A program made the position numbers and the translations under genes. A stretch of DNA of 64,000 bases from Pseudomonadota bacterium (GTDB lineage: Bacteria; Pseudomonadota; Gammaproteobacteria; Burkholderiales; Burkholderiaceae_C). Position 1 is the stretch's first letter, and each line of letters opens with the position of its first letter. The stretch is from contig JAFEEG010000033.1 in NCBI GenBank assembly GCA_018241225.1, positions 1 to 64,000 of the forward strand. Direction: 5' to 3'. This document shows, piece by piece, positions 17,750-25,472 of the stretch. Under the pieces are notes generated by a model that ran no database searches, was not told the origin of the DNA, and saw only the letters and a list, made by a program, of their open reading frames with translations.

Positions 17750-18771
17750 GGATCGGCACGCCCGTGACTGCATCGGCGCTGAGTGTCGGGCGCGCCCCCC
17801 TGGAAAGCACGCTGCACACCGGTGCACAAGCCCAGCCGCCGCTGGGCGCACTGGCCTACGGCCAGGCAGCCAACGTGCCCTGGATGAGCAGCGTCAACGC
17901 CCCCGTTCTGTTTGCACACGCGCCACAGGCCGACCTGTGGCGAGCCGGTGCGCGCGTCGATGCCGGCCGCAGCGGCGCGGTGCGCTGGCGCACCGATGGT
18001 CACTGGGCCTTCGGCATCATCGACCTGCCCGAAGATGGCGAGGGCCTTGAATCGCTGGCCGAAACAGGCTATCGCGACCTGTTCCAGGCCCTGCAGGACA
18101 CGGGTTGCCCGCACCTGCTGCGCATCTGGAACTACCTGCCGCGCATCAATGAAGACGGCGGCGGGCTGGAGCGCTATCGCCAGTTCAACGTGGGCCGCCA
18201 GCGGGCCTTCATCGACGCCGGACACGCGGTGTACGAAGGCTCGCCTGCGGCCTGCGCGCTCGGCGCACAAGAAGGCGGCCTGTCGATCCGATTCCTGGCG
18301 GGCCAGTTGGCGCCGCTAGCCATCGAGAACCCGCGCCAGGTCTCGGCCTACCGCTACCCCAGCAGCTACGGCCCGCGCCCGCCCACCTTCTCGCGAGCGG
18401 CGCTGGCCGACATGGGCGACGGGCAGCTGGCCCTGCTCATCTCCGGCACGGCCAGCATCGTCGGCCATGCGACCGTGCACCCGGGCGACGCTGCCGAACA
18501 GACGCGCGAGACCCTGCGCAACCTGGCGGCTGTGGTGGAAGCGGCCAACCAGCGCTGCACCGCCGGCTTCGACATGGCCGAGTTGCACCCGGTGGTCTAT
18601 GTGCGCCACCCCGGCGATGCGCCACGCGTGCGAGACGTATTGACAAGCGCCCTGGGTGCCGACGCCACCTTCCTCCAGCACGCCGTTTTCCTGCAGGCAG
18701 ACATCTGCCGCCAGGACCTGCTGGTCGAGATCGAGGCACACGCCGTGGCCCGCGGCGCGGTGAAGGCATGA
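17746..18771 (+). CDS. Chorismatase, XanB2-like (hydroxybenzoate-forming)
   Basis: The protein has 341 residues from a GTG at 17746 that overlaps the previous stop (GTGA). It resembles the XanB2/Hyg5/FkbO chorismatase family: HLLRIWNYLPRINEDGGGLE, then RYRQFNVGRQRAF, LLISGTASIVGHATVHPG, and a C-terminal DLLVEIEA block containing a conserved Glu. Family members cleave chorismate to 3- and/or 4-hydroxybenzoate or to dihydroxycyclohexadiene acids. XanB2 of Xanthomonas supplies hydroxybenzoates for the aryl-polyene pigment xanthomonadin and for ubiquinone. The neighbouring AMP ligase/ACP genes fit a hydroxybenzoate starter supply. The exact product (3-HBA against 4-HBA) cannot be assigned from sequence alone. 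Confidence 0.82.
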   Translation: MRIGTPVTASALSVGRAPLESTLHTGAQAQPPLGALAYGQAANVPWMSSVNAPVLFAHAPQADLWRAGARVDAGRSGAVRWRTDGHWAFGIIDLPEDGEGLESLAETGYRDLFQALQDTGCPHLLRIWNYLPRINEDGGGLERYRQFNVGRQRAFIDAGHAVYEGSPAACALGAQEGGLSIRFLAGQLAPLAIENPRQVSAYRYPSSYGPRPPTFSRAALADMGDGQLALLISGTASIVGHATVHPGDAAEQTRETLRNLAAVVEAANQRCTAGFDMAELHPVVYVRHPGDAPRVRDVLTSALGADATFLQHAVFLQADICRQDLLVEIEAHAVARGAVKA

Positions 18772-18790
18772 AGAAGGCACTGCCTCGCGC

Positions 18791-19591
18791 ATGAAGCGTC
18801 TTCTTCAAAAGGCAAGGCCCTTTCTCCTCGCGCCGCCGCTGTACGGGCTGCTGATTGCACTTGGCCTGGTCTCGCTGCTGTGGAACCTGCTGTCCCTGCC
18901 CCTGCTCTGGCTGCTGCCCGAGGCGCAGGGCCTGGCCCTGGGGCGCGCCGTCATCGCGCATTCCTACCGGCTGTTCTGGGCCGCGGCCTCGGTCACCGGG
19001 ATGATGCGGGTGGACGCATCGTGCCTGGACGCGCTCAAGGACGAGCAGGGCCTGATCATCGTGGCCAACCATCCCACCATGCTCGACGCCTTGCTGCTGG
19101 TGGCGCGCCTGCCGCGCAGCGCCTGCATCATGAAGGCCGAGCTGATGCGCAATGTGTTCCTCGGTGCGGGCGCAAGGCTGGCGCGCTACATCCGCAACGA
19201 TTCCGCCCGCACCATGATTCGCCTGGCGGTGCAAGACCTGCGGCGGGGCGGGCAACTGGTGATCTTTCCAGAGGGCACGCGCACGGTCACGCCGCCGCTG
19301 GACCCTTTCCGCCCCGGCGTGACGCTGATCGCCAAGCTGGCCAAGGCGCCCATCCAGACGGTCTACATCGACACCGACACTCCCTACCTGAGAAAGGGCT
19401 GGCCGATCTGGCGCGTGCCGCCGCTGCCCATCCGGGTCAAGCTGCACCTGGGCAAGCGTTTTGCGCCGCGGGCCGACAGCGATGCACTGCTGCAGGAGCT
19501 GGAACAGTACTATCGGGGCCCCTTGAAAGAAGAGCGCGCCACCGACGCGACAGCTGCATGCACGAGCCATCGCGCACCCACCTTGTCCTGA
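18791..19591 (+). CDS. PlsC-type acyltransferase (1-acylglycerol-3-phosphate acyltransferase-like)
   Basis: The protein has 266 residues. Two hydrophobic segments at about 12-45 anchor it. The acyltransferase motif NHPTMLD (NHX4D type) lies at about 93-99 and FPEGTR at about 158-163. Such LPLAT proteins occur in aryl-polyene clusters and probably attach the polyene acyl chain to a glycerol or sugar lipid. The gene starts 19 bases after the chorismatase and overlaps the next gene by 34 bases, so the plus arm is one transcript. A housekeeping role in phospholipid synthesis is the alternative. Confidence 0.82.
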   Translation: MKRLLQKARPFLLAPPLYGLLIALGLVSLLWNLLSLPLLWLLPEAQGLALGRAVIAHSYRLFWAAASVTGMMRVDASCLDALKDEQGLIIVANHPTMLDALLLVARLPRSACIMKAELMRNVFLGAGARLARYIRNDSARTMIRLAVQDLRRGGQLVIFPEGTRTVTPPLDPFRPGVTLIAKLAKAPIQTVYIDTDTPYLRKGWPIWRVPPLPIRVKLHLGKRFAPRADSDALLQELEQYYRGPLKEERATDATAACTSHRAPTLS

Positions 19592-20334
19592 TTCCCAGCT
19601 ACAACACAGGCGAGCGCCTGTTCTCCACCGTGGCCGCAGCGCGCGCCCAGTGGAGCCCCGTGTGGGTGGTGGTCGACGGCAGCACGGACGGCACCGGCGA
19701 GCGCCTGCAGGCCCTGGCCGCCACCGACCCCGGCCTGCGCGTGTTCGTGCTGCCCAGCAACCAGGGCAAGGGCGCTGCCGTGCTGCATGGCCTGCGGCAG
19801 GCCCGCGCGGCAGGCTTCACGCACGCGCTCACCATGGACTCGGACGGGCAGCATCCGGCCGACCTCATCGCCCCCTTCATGGCGCGCTCGCAGGCACGGC
19901 CCGAGGCCATGGTGCTGGGCAAGCCGGTGTTCGACGCCAGCGCCCCGCTGCTGCGCGTGCGTGGACGGCGCATCTCCAACGGCTGGACCGAGCTCGAAAC
20001 CCTGTTCGCGGGCATCGGCGATTCGCTCTACGGATTTCGCGTGTACCCCATTGCGCCGCTGATCGCAGTCATGCAGCGCCAGCCCTGGATGCGCCGCTTC
20101 GACTTCGACACCGAAGCCGTGGTCCGCCTGGCCTGGCAAGGCGTCAAGCCCATCAACATCGACGCGCCGGTGAAATACCTCAGTGCCGAGGAAGGAGGCG
20201 TGTCGCACTTCAACTACGTGCGCGACAACGCCCTGCTGACCTGGATGCACACGCGCCTGATGCTCGAGTTCGGGCTGCGCCTGCCGCTGCTGGTGGCGCG
20301 TCGCCTGCGCCGGGCACCACCCTTCCAGCCCTGA
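19558..20334 (+). CDS. Family 2 glycosyltransferase
   Basis: This 258-residue GT-A fold protein has LIPSYNTGERLFSTV at the N-terminus, VVVDGSTDGTGE, a donor-site TMDSDGQHP (DxD-like) and a later YGFRVYPIAPL. It resembles dolichol-phosphate mannosyltransferase-like GT2 enzymes found in aryl-polyene clusters, where a glycosyltransferase and an acyltransferase can be fused; here they are separate genes. No membrane helices are obvious. The start ATG at 19558 lies inside the end of the preceding acyltransferase gene. The sugar and acceptor are unknown. Confidence 0.82.
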   Translation: MHEPSRTHLVLIPSYNTGERLFSTVAAARAQWSPVWVVVDGSTDGTGERLQALAATDPGLRVFVLPSNQGKGAAVLHGLRQARAAGFTHALTMDSDGQHPADLIAPFMARSQARPEAMVLGKPVFDASAPLLRVRGRRISNGWTELETLFAGIGDSLYGFRVYPIAPLIAVMQRQPWMRRFDFDTEAVVRLAWQGVKPINIDAPVKYLSAEEGGVSHFNYVRDNALLTWMHTRLMLEFGLRLPLLVARRLRRAPPFQP

Positions 20335-20341
20335 GCTGACT

Positions 20342-21370
20342 TCATCCGGCTGGCTGCGCAGCAGGTGCCAGGCCGACCCCGGCGCGCCGCCCGGCCTCCT
20401 GGCGCAGGTACGCCGAAGGCGACAGGCCCGACCAGCGTCGAAACGCCCTGGAAAACTCCTTGCCCGATTCGTAGCCTGCGTCTTCGGCAATGCGCACCAG
20501 CGCCACGGTACCCGCCTCCATCGTTTGCGCCGCCATCGCCATGCGATGCGCGGTGAGATAGCTGATGGGCGTCACGCCCACCAGGTCCTTGAAGCGCTCG
20601 GCAAAACGAGTGCGTGACAAGCCCGCCTCGCTGGCCAGCGTGGCAACGCTCCAGGCCTGCCCCGGCGTGCGGTGCATGGCCAGGAGCGCGCGCGCGATGT
20701 TCGGGTCGCCCAGCCCGCGCAACCAGCCAGTGCCGTGGCTGTTGTCGGCCAACAGATGCGCACGCAGCAGGTTCACCAGCAGCAGCTCGCCCATGCGCGC
20801 CGCAGAAAGCCGCCAGCCGGCGCGGCGCCCCAGCGTTTCCTCCACCAGCCCTTGCATCGTCTGGCCGAGCACGCCCGTCATGGGCAGGTCGGCTTCGCGC
20901 AAGCGAATGAACGGCGGCAGCACGCTCAGCACGACATGGCGGCAATAGGCCGAGAACCAGATCTGCGCGGAGAACATCTCGGTCATCTCGCCGCCCCCGC
21001 CATGCTCGAAGACCAGCGGGTTCTCGTCGCGGGCGCCGCGTGCATGGCGCGCGATCATCTCGGAGAACGCGGTGGTGCCGGCACCCGGTGCACTGACCAT
21101 GCGATGCGCCACGCCGGGGCGCATCATGACGAGGTCGCCCGGCTCGATGTGCATCGGCGCCATGCCATCGATCTCCAGCCAGTAAGGCGCGCGCCGCGCC
21201 AGCCGGATCATCGCGCCCGGCACACCTGCGGAGGTCAGGCCCCAGGGCGCGCTGAGCGCGAATCGCGCCGTCACCGCATGCTCCGAGCGGCAGATGGCCA
21301 GCACTTCGCTGAGGACATCCATGGCGTCGGATGCGCACTCCGTTGGAGGGGCTGGACGAATAGCGGTCAT
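20342..21370 (-). CDS. AraC-family transcriptional regulator (cupin-type)
   Basis: The protein has 342 residues from the ATG at 21370. An N-terminal cupin-like sensor domain (APYWLEIDGMAPMHIEPGD, PGVAHRMVS) is followed by a C-terminal double helix-turn-helix at about 225-325 (WSVATLASEAGLSRTRFAER; VRIAEDAGYESGKEFSRAF). An in-frame ATG at 21430 would leave only 20 bases to the divergent monooxygenase gene, so the shorter start is preferred. It probably controls that divergent monooxygenase gene. It is convergent with the glycosyltransferase, 7 bases apart, and seems to be part of a two-gene module inserted between the arms of the polyene-like locus. Confidence 0.85.
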   Translation of the reverse strand: MTAIRPAPPTECASDAMDVLSEVLAICRSEHAVTARFALSAPWGLTSAGVPGAMIRLARRAPYWLEIDGMAPMHIEPGDLVMMRPGVAHRMVSAPGAGTTAFSEMIARHARGARDENPLVFEHGGGGEMTEMFSAQIWFSAYCRHVVLSVLPPFIRLREADLPMTGVLGQTMQGLVEETLGRRAGWRLSAARMGELLLVNLLRAHLLADNSHGTGWLRGLGDPNIARALLAMHRTPGQAWSVATLASEAGLSRTRFAERFKDLVGVTPISYLTAHRMAMAAQTMEAGTVALVRIAEDAGYESGKEFSRAFRRWSGLSPSAYLRQEAGRRAGVGLAPAAQPAG

Positions 21371-21450
21371 AACGGGGGCCTCGGCGGTTGAGGGCGACAG
21401 CGCCTGCCTGAAGAATCCAGGCTCATTCAAAGGTAGCTCGAGGTTTTCCC

Positions 21451-22620
21451 ATGATATCCACCACCGGCCGGCCGACTGATCGGCCCCATCGTTTGACTAT
21501 CGGCATTGCCGGCGCCGGCATCGGCGGCCTGGCGGCAGCCATTGCCCTGCGCCGCGCCGGCCACGACGTGATCGTGTTCGAGCAGGCCAGCCAGTTCGCC
21601 CGCGTGGGCGCGGACATCAACCTCACGCCCAATGCAGTGCGCGCACTCGACGGCCTGGGCGTGGGCGAAGCGGCCCGGGTGACGGCCGCCCGCCCCTCGC
21701 ACCGCATCAGCCGCAGCTTCGACAGCGGCGAAGAGACCTCGCGCCTGGAAATGGCCGACACCGCCGAGCAGAAGTACGGTGCGCCGCAGCTGACCATTCA
21801 TCGCGCCGACCTGCTGGCCGCGTTCACCGAGGCCGTGCCCGCCGAGTGCATCCAGCTGGGCCGGCGCGTGCAAGCCATTGCGCAGGACGAACAAGGCGCA
21901 ACAGTGCGCTTCGAGAACGGCGACGAGGTGCGCATGGACGCACTCATCGGCGCCGACGGCATTCACTCAGCCGTGCGCACCGCCATGTTCGGCGCCGAAA
22001 GCCCGCGCTTTACCGGCATCGTGGCCTACCGCGCCGTGGCACCGGCCACGAGCGTGGCGGGCGTGCCCAACCTGGGCGCCTTCACCAAGTGGTGGGGGCC
22101 CAATCCGCAGAGCCAGATCGTCACCTTCCCGCTCAACCGCGGCAAGGACGTCTTCATCTTCGCCACCACCGCGCAGGACAGCTGGCACCTGGAATCGTGG
22201 ACCGCACCTGGCAGCGTGCAAGAGCTGCGCGCCCACTACGCCGACTACCACCCCGAAGCCCGCGCGCTGCTCGACGCCTGCGACACGGTGCTCAAGACCG
22301 CGCTCTACGAACGCGATCCGATGCCGGCGTGGACCCAGGGACGCCTGGCCCTGCTGGGAGATGCCGCCCATCCCATGCTTCCCTTCATGGCCCAGGGTGC
22401 GGGCATGGCCATCGAAGACGCGGTGGTGCTGGCACGGCACCTGGAAGGCGTGAACGCGCAAGGCGTAGGCGCCGCGCTGGCGCGCTACGCCACGGCGCGC
22501 ATGGAGCGCGCTGCCCGGGTGCAGTTGGGTTCGCGCGGCAACAACTGGCTGCGCGAAGGCGGCAATGCGGATTGGGTCTACGGCTACGACGCCTGGACCG
22601 CGCCGCTGGCGGCGCAGTGA
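21451..22620 (+). CDS. FAD-dependent aromatic monooxygenase (salicylate/3-hydroxybenzoate hydroxylase-like)
   Basis: The protein has 389 residues. The FAD-binding motif GIAGAGIGGLAAAIALRRAG is at about 18-37, the DG motif region is LIGADGIHSAVRTAMFG, and the GD motif is LLGDAAHPMLPFMAQGAGMA. This is the group A flavoprotein hydroxylase fold that uses NAD(P)H and O2 to hydroxylate phenolic acids such as salicylate or 3-hydroxybenzoate. It is divergent from an AraC regulator. A chorismatase that may produce hydroxybenzoates lies 3 kb away, so a product of that pathway is one candidate substrate; unrelated aromatic catabolism is the other. Confidence 0.83.
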   Translation: MISTTGRPTDRPHRLTIGIAGAGIGGLAAAIALRRAGHDVIVFEQASQFARVGADINLTPNAVRALDGLGVGEAARVTAARPSHRISRSFDSGEETSRLEMADTAEQKYGAPQLTIHRADLLAAFTEAVPAECIQLGRRVQAIAQDEQGATVRFENGDEVRMDALIGADGIHSAVRTAMFGAESPRFTGIVAYRAVAPATSVAGVPNLGAFTKWWGPNPQSQIVTFPLNRGKDVFIFATTAQDSWHLESWTAPGSVQELRAHYADYHPEARALLDACDTVLKTALYERDPMPAWTQGRLALLGDAAHPMLPFMAQGAGMAIEDAVVLARHLEGVNAQGVGAALARYATARMERAARVQLGSRGNNWLREGGNADWVYGYDAWTAPLAAQ

Positions 22621-22639
22621 ACGCCCGATCCGGCAGGCC

Positions 22640-23371
22640 TCAGATCATTCCGCCATTGATCGAGATCACCTGGCCGGTGACATAGGCCGCTTCGTCGCTG
22701 GCCAGGAACGCCGCCAGGGCCGCCACTTCATCGGGCGTGCCGGCGCGCTTGGCAGGCACCATCTGGTCGATCAGCGCCTTGTCGAACACCGCGTCGGCCA
22801 TGGGCGAGGCAATGATGCCCGGTGCAATGGCGTTCACGGTAACGCCGCGCGCCGCGACTTCCAGCGACAGCGACTTGGTGGCACTGTTGATCGCGCCCTT
22901 GGCCGCCGAATAGTTCACCTGCCCGCGGTTGCCGGTGAGCGACGCCACCGACGACACGTTGATGATGCGCCCCCATCGCGTGCGCAGCATGGGCAGCAGC
23001 AAGGGCTGCGTCACGCGGAAGAAGCCGTTGAGCGACACGTCGATCACCTTGTGCCACTGCTCGGCACGCATGCCGGGCAGCACAGCGTCGTCATGCACGC
23101 CGGCGTTGTTGACCAGGATCTGCACGGGGCCGTCTTCCAGGATCTTCTGGCAGGCCTGCGCGCAGGCTTCGTCGCTGCGCAGGTCGAACACATGGCATTG
23201 GGCGTGGCCGCCAGCCTTGGCAATGTCGTCTGCCAGCGCCTGCACCGACTCGGGCCGCGAATTGGCATGCAGCAGCACGGTGGCGCCGCCGGCCGCCAAC
23301 CGGCGTGCAATGGCCTGGCCCAGGGCGCCGCTGGCGCCGGTGATGAGTGCGCGTTTTCCGTTCCAGCTCAT
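22640..23371 (-). CDS. 3-ketoacyl-ACP reductase (FabG-like, ApeQ-like)
   Basis: This 243-residue short-chain dehydrogenase has the NAD(P)-binding motif ALITGASGALGQAIARRLA near the N-terminus, the NNAG motif (LVNNAGVHDD), the catalytic Ser in NVSSVAS and YSAAK (Tyr and Lys), ending with the FabG-like YVTGQVISINGGMI. It would reduce beta-ketoacyl-ACP intermediates during polyene chain extension. Its start overlaps the dehydratase stop (ATGA). It is the last gene of the ten-gene minus arm. In known aryl-polyene clusters ketosynthase genes lie beside this gene; here the next gene is the convergent monooxygenase. Confidence 0.88.
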   Translation of the reverse strand: MSWNGKRALITGASGALGQAIARRLAAGGATVLLHANSRPESVQALADDIAKAGGHAQCHVFDLRSDEACAQACQKILEDGPVQILVNNAGVHDDAVLPGMRAEQWHKVIDVSLNGFFRVTQPLLLPMLRTRWGRIINVSSVASLTGNRGQVNYSAAKGAINSATKSLSLEVAARGVTVNAIAPGIIASPMADAVFDKALIDQMVPAKRAGTPDEVAALAAFLASDEAAYVTGQVISINGGMI

Positions 23372-23832
23372 GCGTTGTTGCTTTCCATGGATGCGAGAGG
23401 CGTGTTCAGCACCACCACCGCCCGCCCCTGCGCGAGCGAGCGGCCAGTGGCATCGAGCACGCTGAATTCGTAGAGAACCTGGCGTTCGTCGCCCGACAGC
23501 CGGTTGGCATGCACCTGCATCGCGCCATCGACCCGGTCGAGCCGCTCCACGCCGAAGCGCACCGAGCGAACGCTGGCCAGGTAGCCAGCCGATGGCGCCT
23601 GCCCGGCGCTGGCCGTGAGGCCGCCATGCAATGCCATGGCCTGGGCGGCGTATTCGATGGCATTGGGTGCCATCAGGCCACTTGCGGTGCGCAAGGGATT
23701 GCCGGCGTCGAGATGGGTGCTGGTGCTGCAGTGGATGCGCTGCGCGTCCCAGCTTTCGAGTTTTTCCAGCAGGCACATGCTGCCGCGGTGCGGAATGCGC
23801 TGCTCGATGCCAGCGCGGTCGAGGTGATTCAT
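23368..23832 (-). CDS. ApeP-like 3-hydroxyacyl-ACP dehydratase (hotdog fold)
   Basis: This 154-residue hotdog-fold protein of the COG4706 type begins RIPHRGSMCLLEKLESWDAQ, the typical start of ApeP-type dehydratases, and has LMAPNAIEYAAQAMALHGG in the central helix. With the FabG-like reductase it would generate the conjugated double bonds of an aryl polyene. It overlaps both neighbours by four bases (ATGA), which strongly suggests one transcript and coupled translation. The classical FabA/FabZ catalytic residues cannot be aligned by eye with certainty. Confidence 0.82.
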   Translation of the reverse strand: MNHLDRAGIEQRIPHRGSMCLLEKLESWDAQRIHCSTSTHLDAGNPLRTASGLMAPNAIEYAAQAMALHGGLTASAGQAPSAGYLASVRSVRFGVERLDRVDGAMQVHANRLSGDERQVLYEFSVLDATGRSLAQGRAVVVLNTPLASMESNNA

Positions 23833-24593
23833 TTCAGGTCGGCCACCAGCAGGACGTTGGCAAAGGGCGTGCCGCGGCTCATCGGAAGGCTGCGCACCGC
23901 GAAGCCCATGCGCTGCAGCAATGCGGTCCACTCGGTCAGCGGACGGCCCCAGGTGGGCGCGACGGTGTGGCCGCGCGCACGTGTGACGGTGCGGTCCACC
24001 CACTGGCTGACGCGGTAGCCGCGACGGCTGGCGGCGTCGCCCACGCGCAGGAGCAAGCGCGCCGGAGTGCCGGGCTCGCGCTCGCCAGCGCCCAGCTCCA
24101 GGGCCTGGCGCACGTTGGAAAGAACGCGCTCCTGCGCTGGCAGGTCCACGTAGTGAAGCACGTCGAGAATGACCACCAGGTCGCTGGGCGGCATGGCCGC
24201 CTGGCACATGTCGCCGCACACGAAGGCCGGCGCCGGCTGCAAGTGGCCCACGGCACGGGTGGCACGGGCAATGTCGCGCGGCATCAGCTCGATGCCGGTG
24301 TAGTTCACGCTCGCGGGCGTGGCGGACCAGTCGAGCGGCCAGTGCAGCCGGGCCTGCATGTCGCTCATGGAAGACAGCAGGCTGGCAAACAGGCCTTGCC
24401 CGCAGCCGATGTCGAGCACGCGGCGCTGACCCGGGGCAATCAACCCTTCTTCGATCAGGCCCCGGAACACCGGATCGCGGCCGAGCTTGCCGCGTGCGAA
24501 GTGCCAGGCAAACCGGCCGGCCTGTCGATAAGGCTGCGTGGCCGCATCGTGCAGGTGGTGCCAGGCTATGTCGGGGTGGTGGTGCGTCTTCAT
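23829..24593 (-). CDS. Class I SAM-dependent methyltransferase in polyene-like locus
   Basis: The protein has 254 residues. Motif I is VLDIGCGQGLFASLL at about 59-73, with acidic motif II in YTGIELMPRD and motif IV-like VVILDVLHYVDLP. A His-rich N-terminus (MKTHHHPDIAWHHLHDA) precedes it. The C-terminal half has a partly basic region (RRGYRVSQWVDRTVTRARG). It is the second methyltransferase of the locus after the UbiE-like one on the plus arm. Aryl-polyene clusters carry a methyltransferase thought to act on the aromatic head; which of the two does so here is unknown. Confidence 0.8.
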   Translation of the reverse strand: MKTHHHPDIAWHHLHDAATQPYRQAGRFAWHFARGKLGRDPVFRGLIEEGLIAPGQRRVLDIGCGQGLFASLLSSMSDMQARLHWPLDWSATPASVNYTGIELMPRDIARATRAVGHLQPAPAFVCGDMCQAAMPPSDLVVILDVLHYVDLPAQERVLSNVRQALELGAGEREPGTPARLLLRVGDAASRRGYRVSQWVDRTVTRARGHTVAPTWGRPLTEWTALLQRMGFAVRSLPMSRGTPFANVLLVADLK

Positions 24594-25414
24594 CACGATG
24601 CAAGTCCTTGTGGCAAGGTGACCGAATGCAGGCCCTGGGCCTGCAGGCGCGACAGAAGTTGCGGCAGCACCTCCAGCAGCACGGGGCGCCCTTGCGGCGA
24701 GCGCGCTGCATTGCCGTCGTGCAGCAGGAGGATGTCGCCCGCGGCCAGGCCGCGCGTCAGGCGGCCGAGCACGCGCTGCGCATCGCCCTCGCGCGTATCG
24801 AAGCCGCGTCGCGTCCAGCTCACCAGCGTAAGGTCCATGCGCTGCAGCACCGGCGCCAGGAACATGTTGCGAAAGCCCGCGGGCGCGCGAAAGCAGGTGG
24901 GCGCCTGCCCCAGCACCTGCGCCAGCATGCGCTGCGCGCGCTCGAGCTCGTTCGCATAACCCTTGGGCCCGAGGAAGGAGAAATCGTGGCGGTGCCGCGC
25001 CGTGTGGTTCTGGATGCTGTGGCCGCGCCGCACGATCTCGCGCGCCAGCGCAGGGTGCGCGGCCACGCGATCGGCAATGCAGAAGAAGGTGGCCTTCTGC
25101 CCGGCGGCGTCCAGCAGGTCGAGCACGGCCGGCGTCACCTCGGGATCGGGGCCGTCGTCGATGGTGATGGCCACTTCTGCGCGCGCCACGGCGGCGGCGG
25201 GAAGGCGCGAGACGTTGCGGCCCAGCAGCGTGCTGCGCGGCAAGAGCCCGGCGACCGTGATGACCACGTGGTTGAACACCACGGCCGCCAGCGCCCAAGG
25301 TGCCGCACCGCGCACCAGCACCGCCGCTGCCAGGGCCAGCAGGTGCCACGCAATGCTGGCGCTCACGAAGGGCGTCAGCATTCGGACGGTGGGAACGGAG
25401 GCGGAATCGGACAT
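24593..25414 (-). CDS. Polysaccharide deacetylase (NodB-type) family protein
   Basis: The protein has 273 residues. Two hydrophobic stretches at about 10-55 suggest membrane anchoring, followed by a NodB homology domain: VAITIDDGPDPEVTPAVLD (catalytic/metal Asp pair), SIQNHTARHRHDF (metal histidines), CFRAPAGFRN, and a late DILLLHDGNAA. These metal-dependent enzymes remove N-acetyl or similar groups from sugars, with extracytoplasmic or lipid-linked substrates. The gene overlaps the methyltransferase by one base. It is not part of the core E. coli-type aryl-polyene gene set and may tailor a sugar added by the glycosyltransferase. An earlier in-frame start at 25513 would overlap the exporter gene. 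Confidence 0.82.
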   Translation of the reverse strand: MSDSASVPTVRMLTPFVSASIAWHLLALAAAVLVRGAAPWALAAVVFNHVVITVAGLLPRSTLLGRNVSRLPAAAVARAEVAITIDDGPDPEVTPAVLDLLDAAGQKATFFCIADRVAAHPALAREIVRRGHSIQNHTARHRHDFSFLGPKGYANELERAQRMLAQVLGQAPTCFRAPAGFRNMFLAPVLQRMDLTLVSWTRRGFDTREGDAQRVLGRLTRGLAAGDILLLHDGNAARSPQGRPVLLEVLPQLLSRLQAQGLHSVTLPQGLAS

Positions 25415-25472
25415 GCCAGGGATCGGATGTGGGGTGTTCGCGGTCGCGCAAAACGCAGTCAGCAATTTTCCC

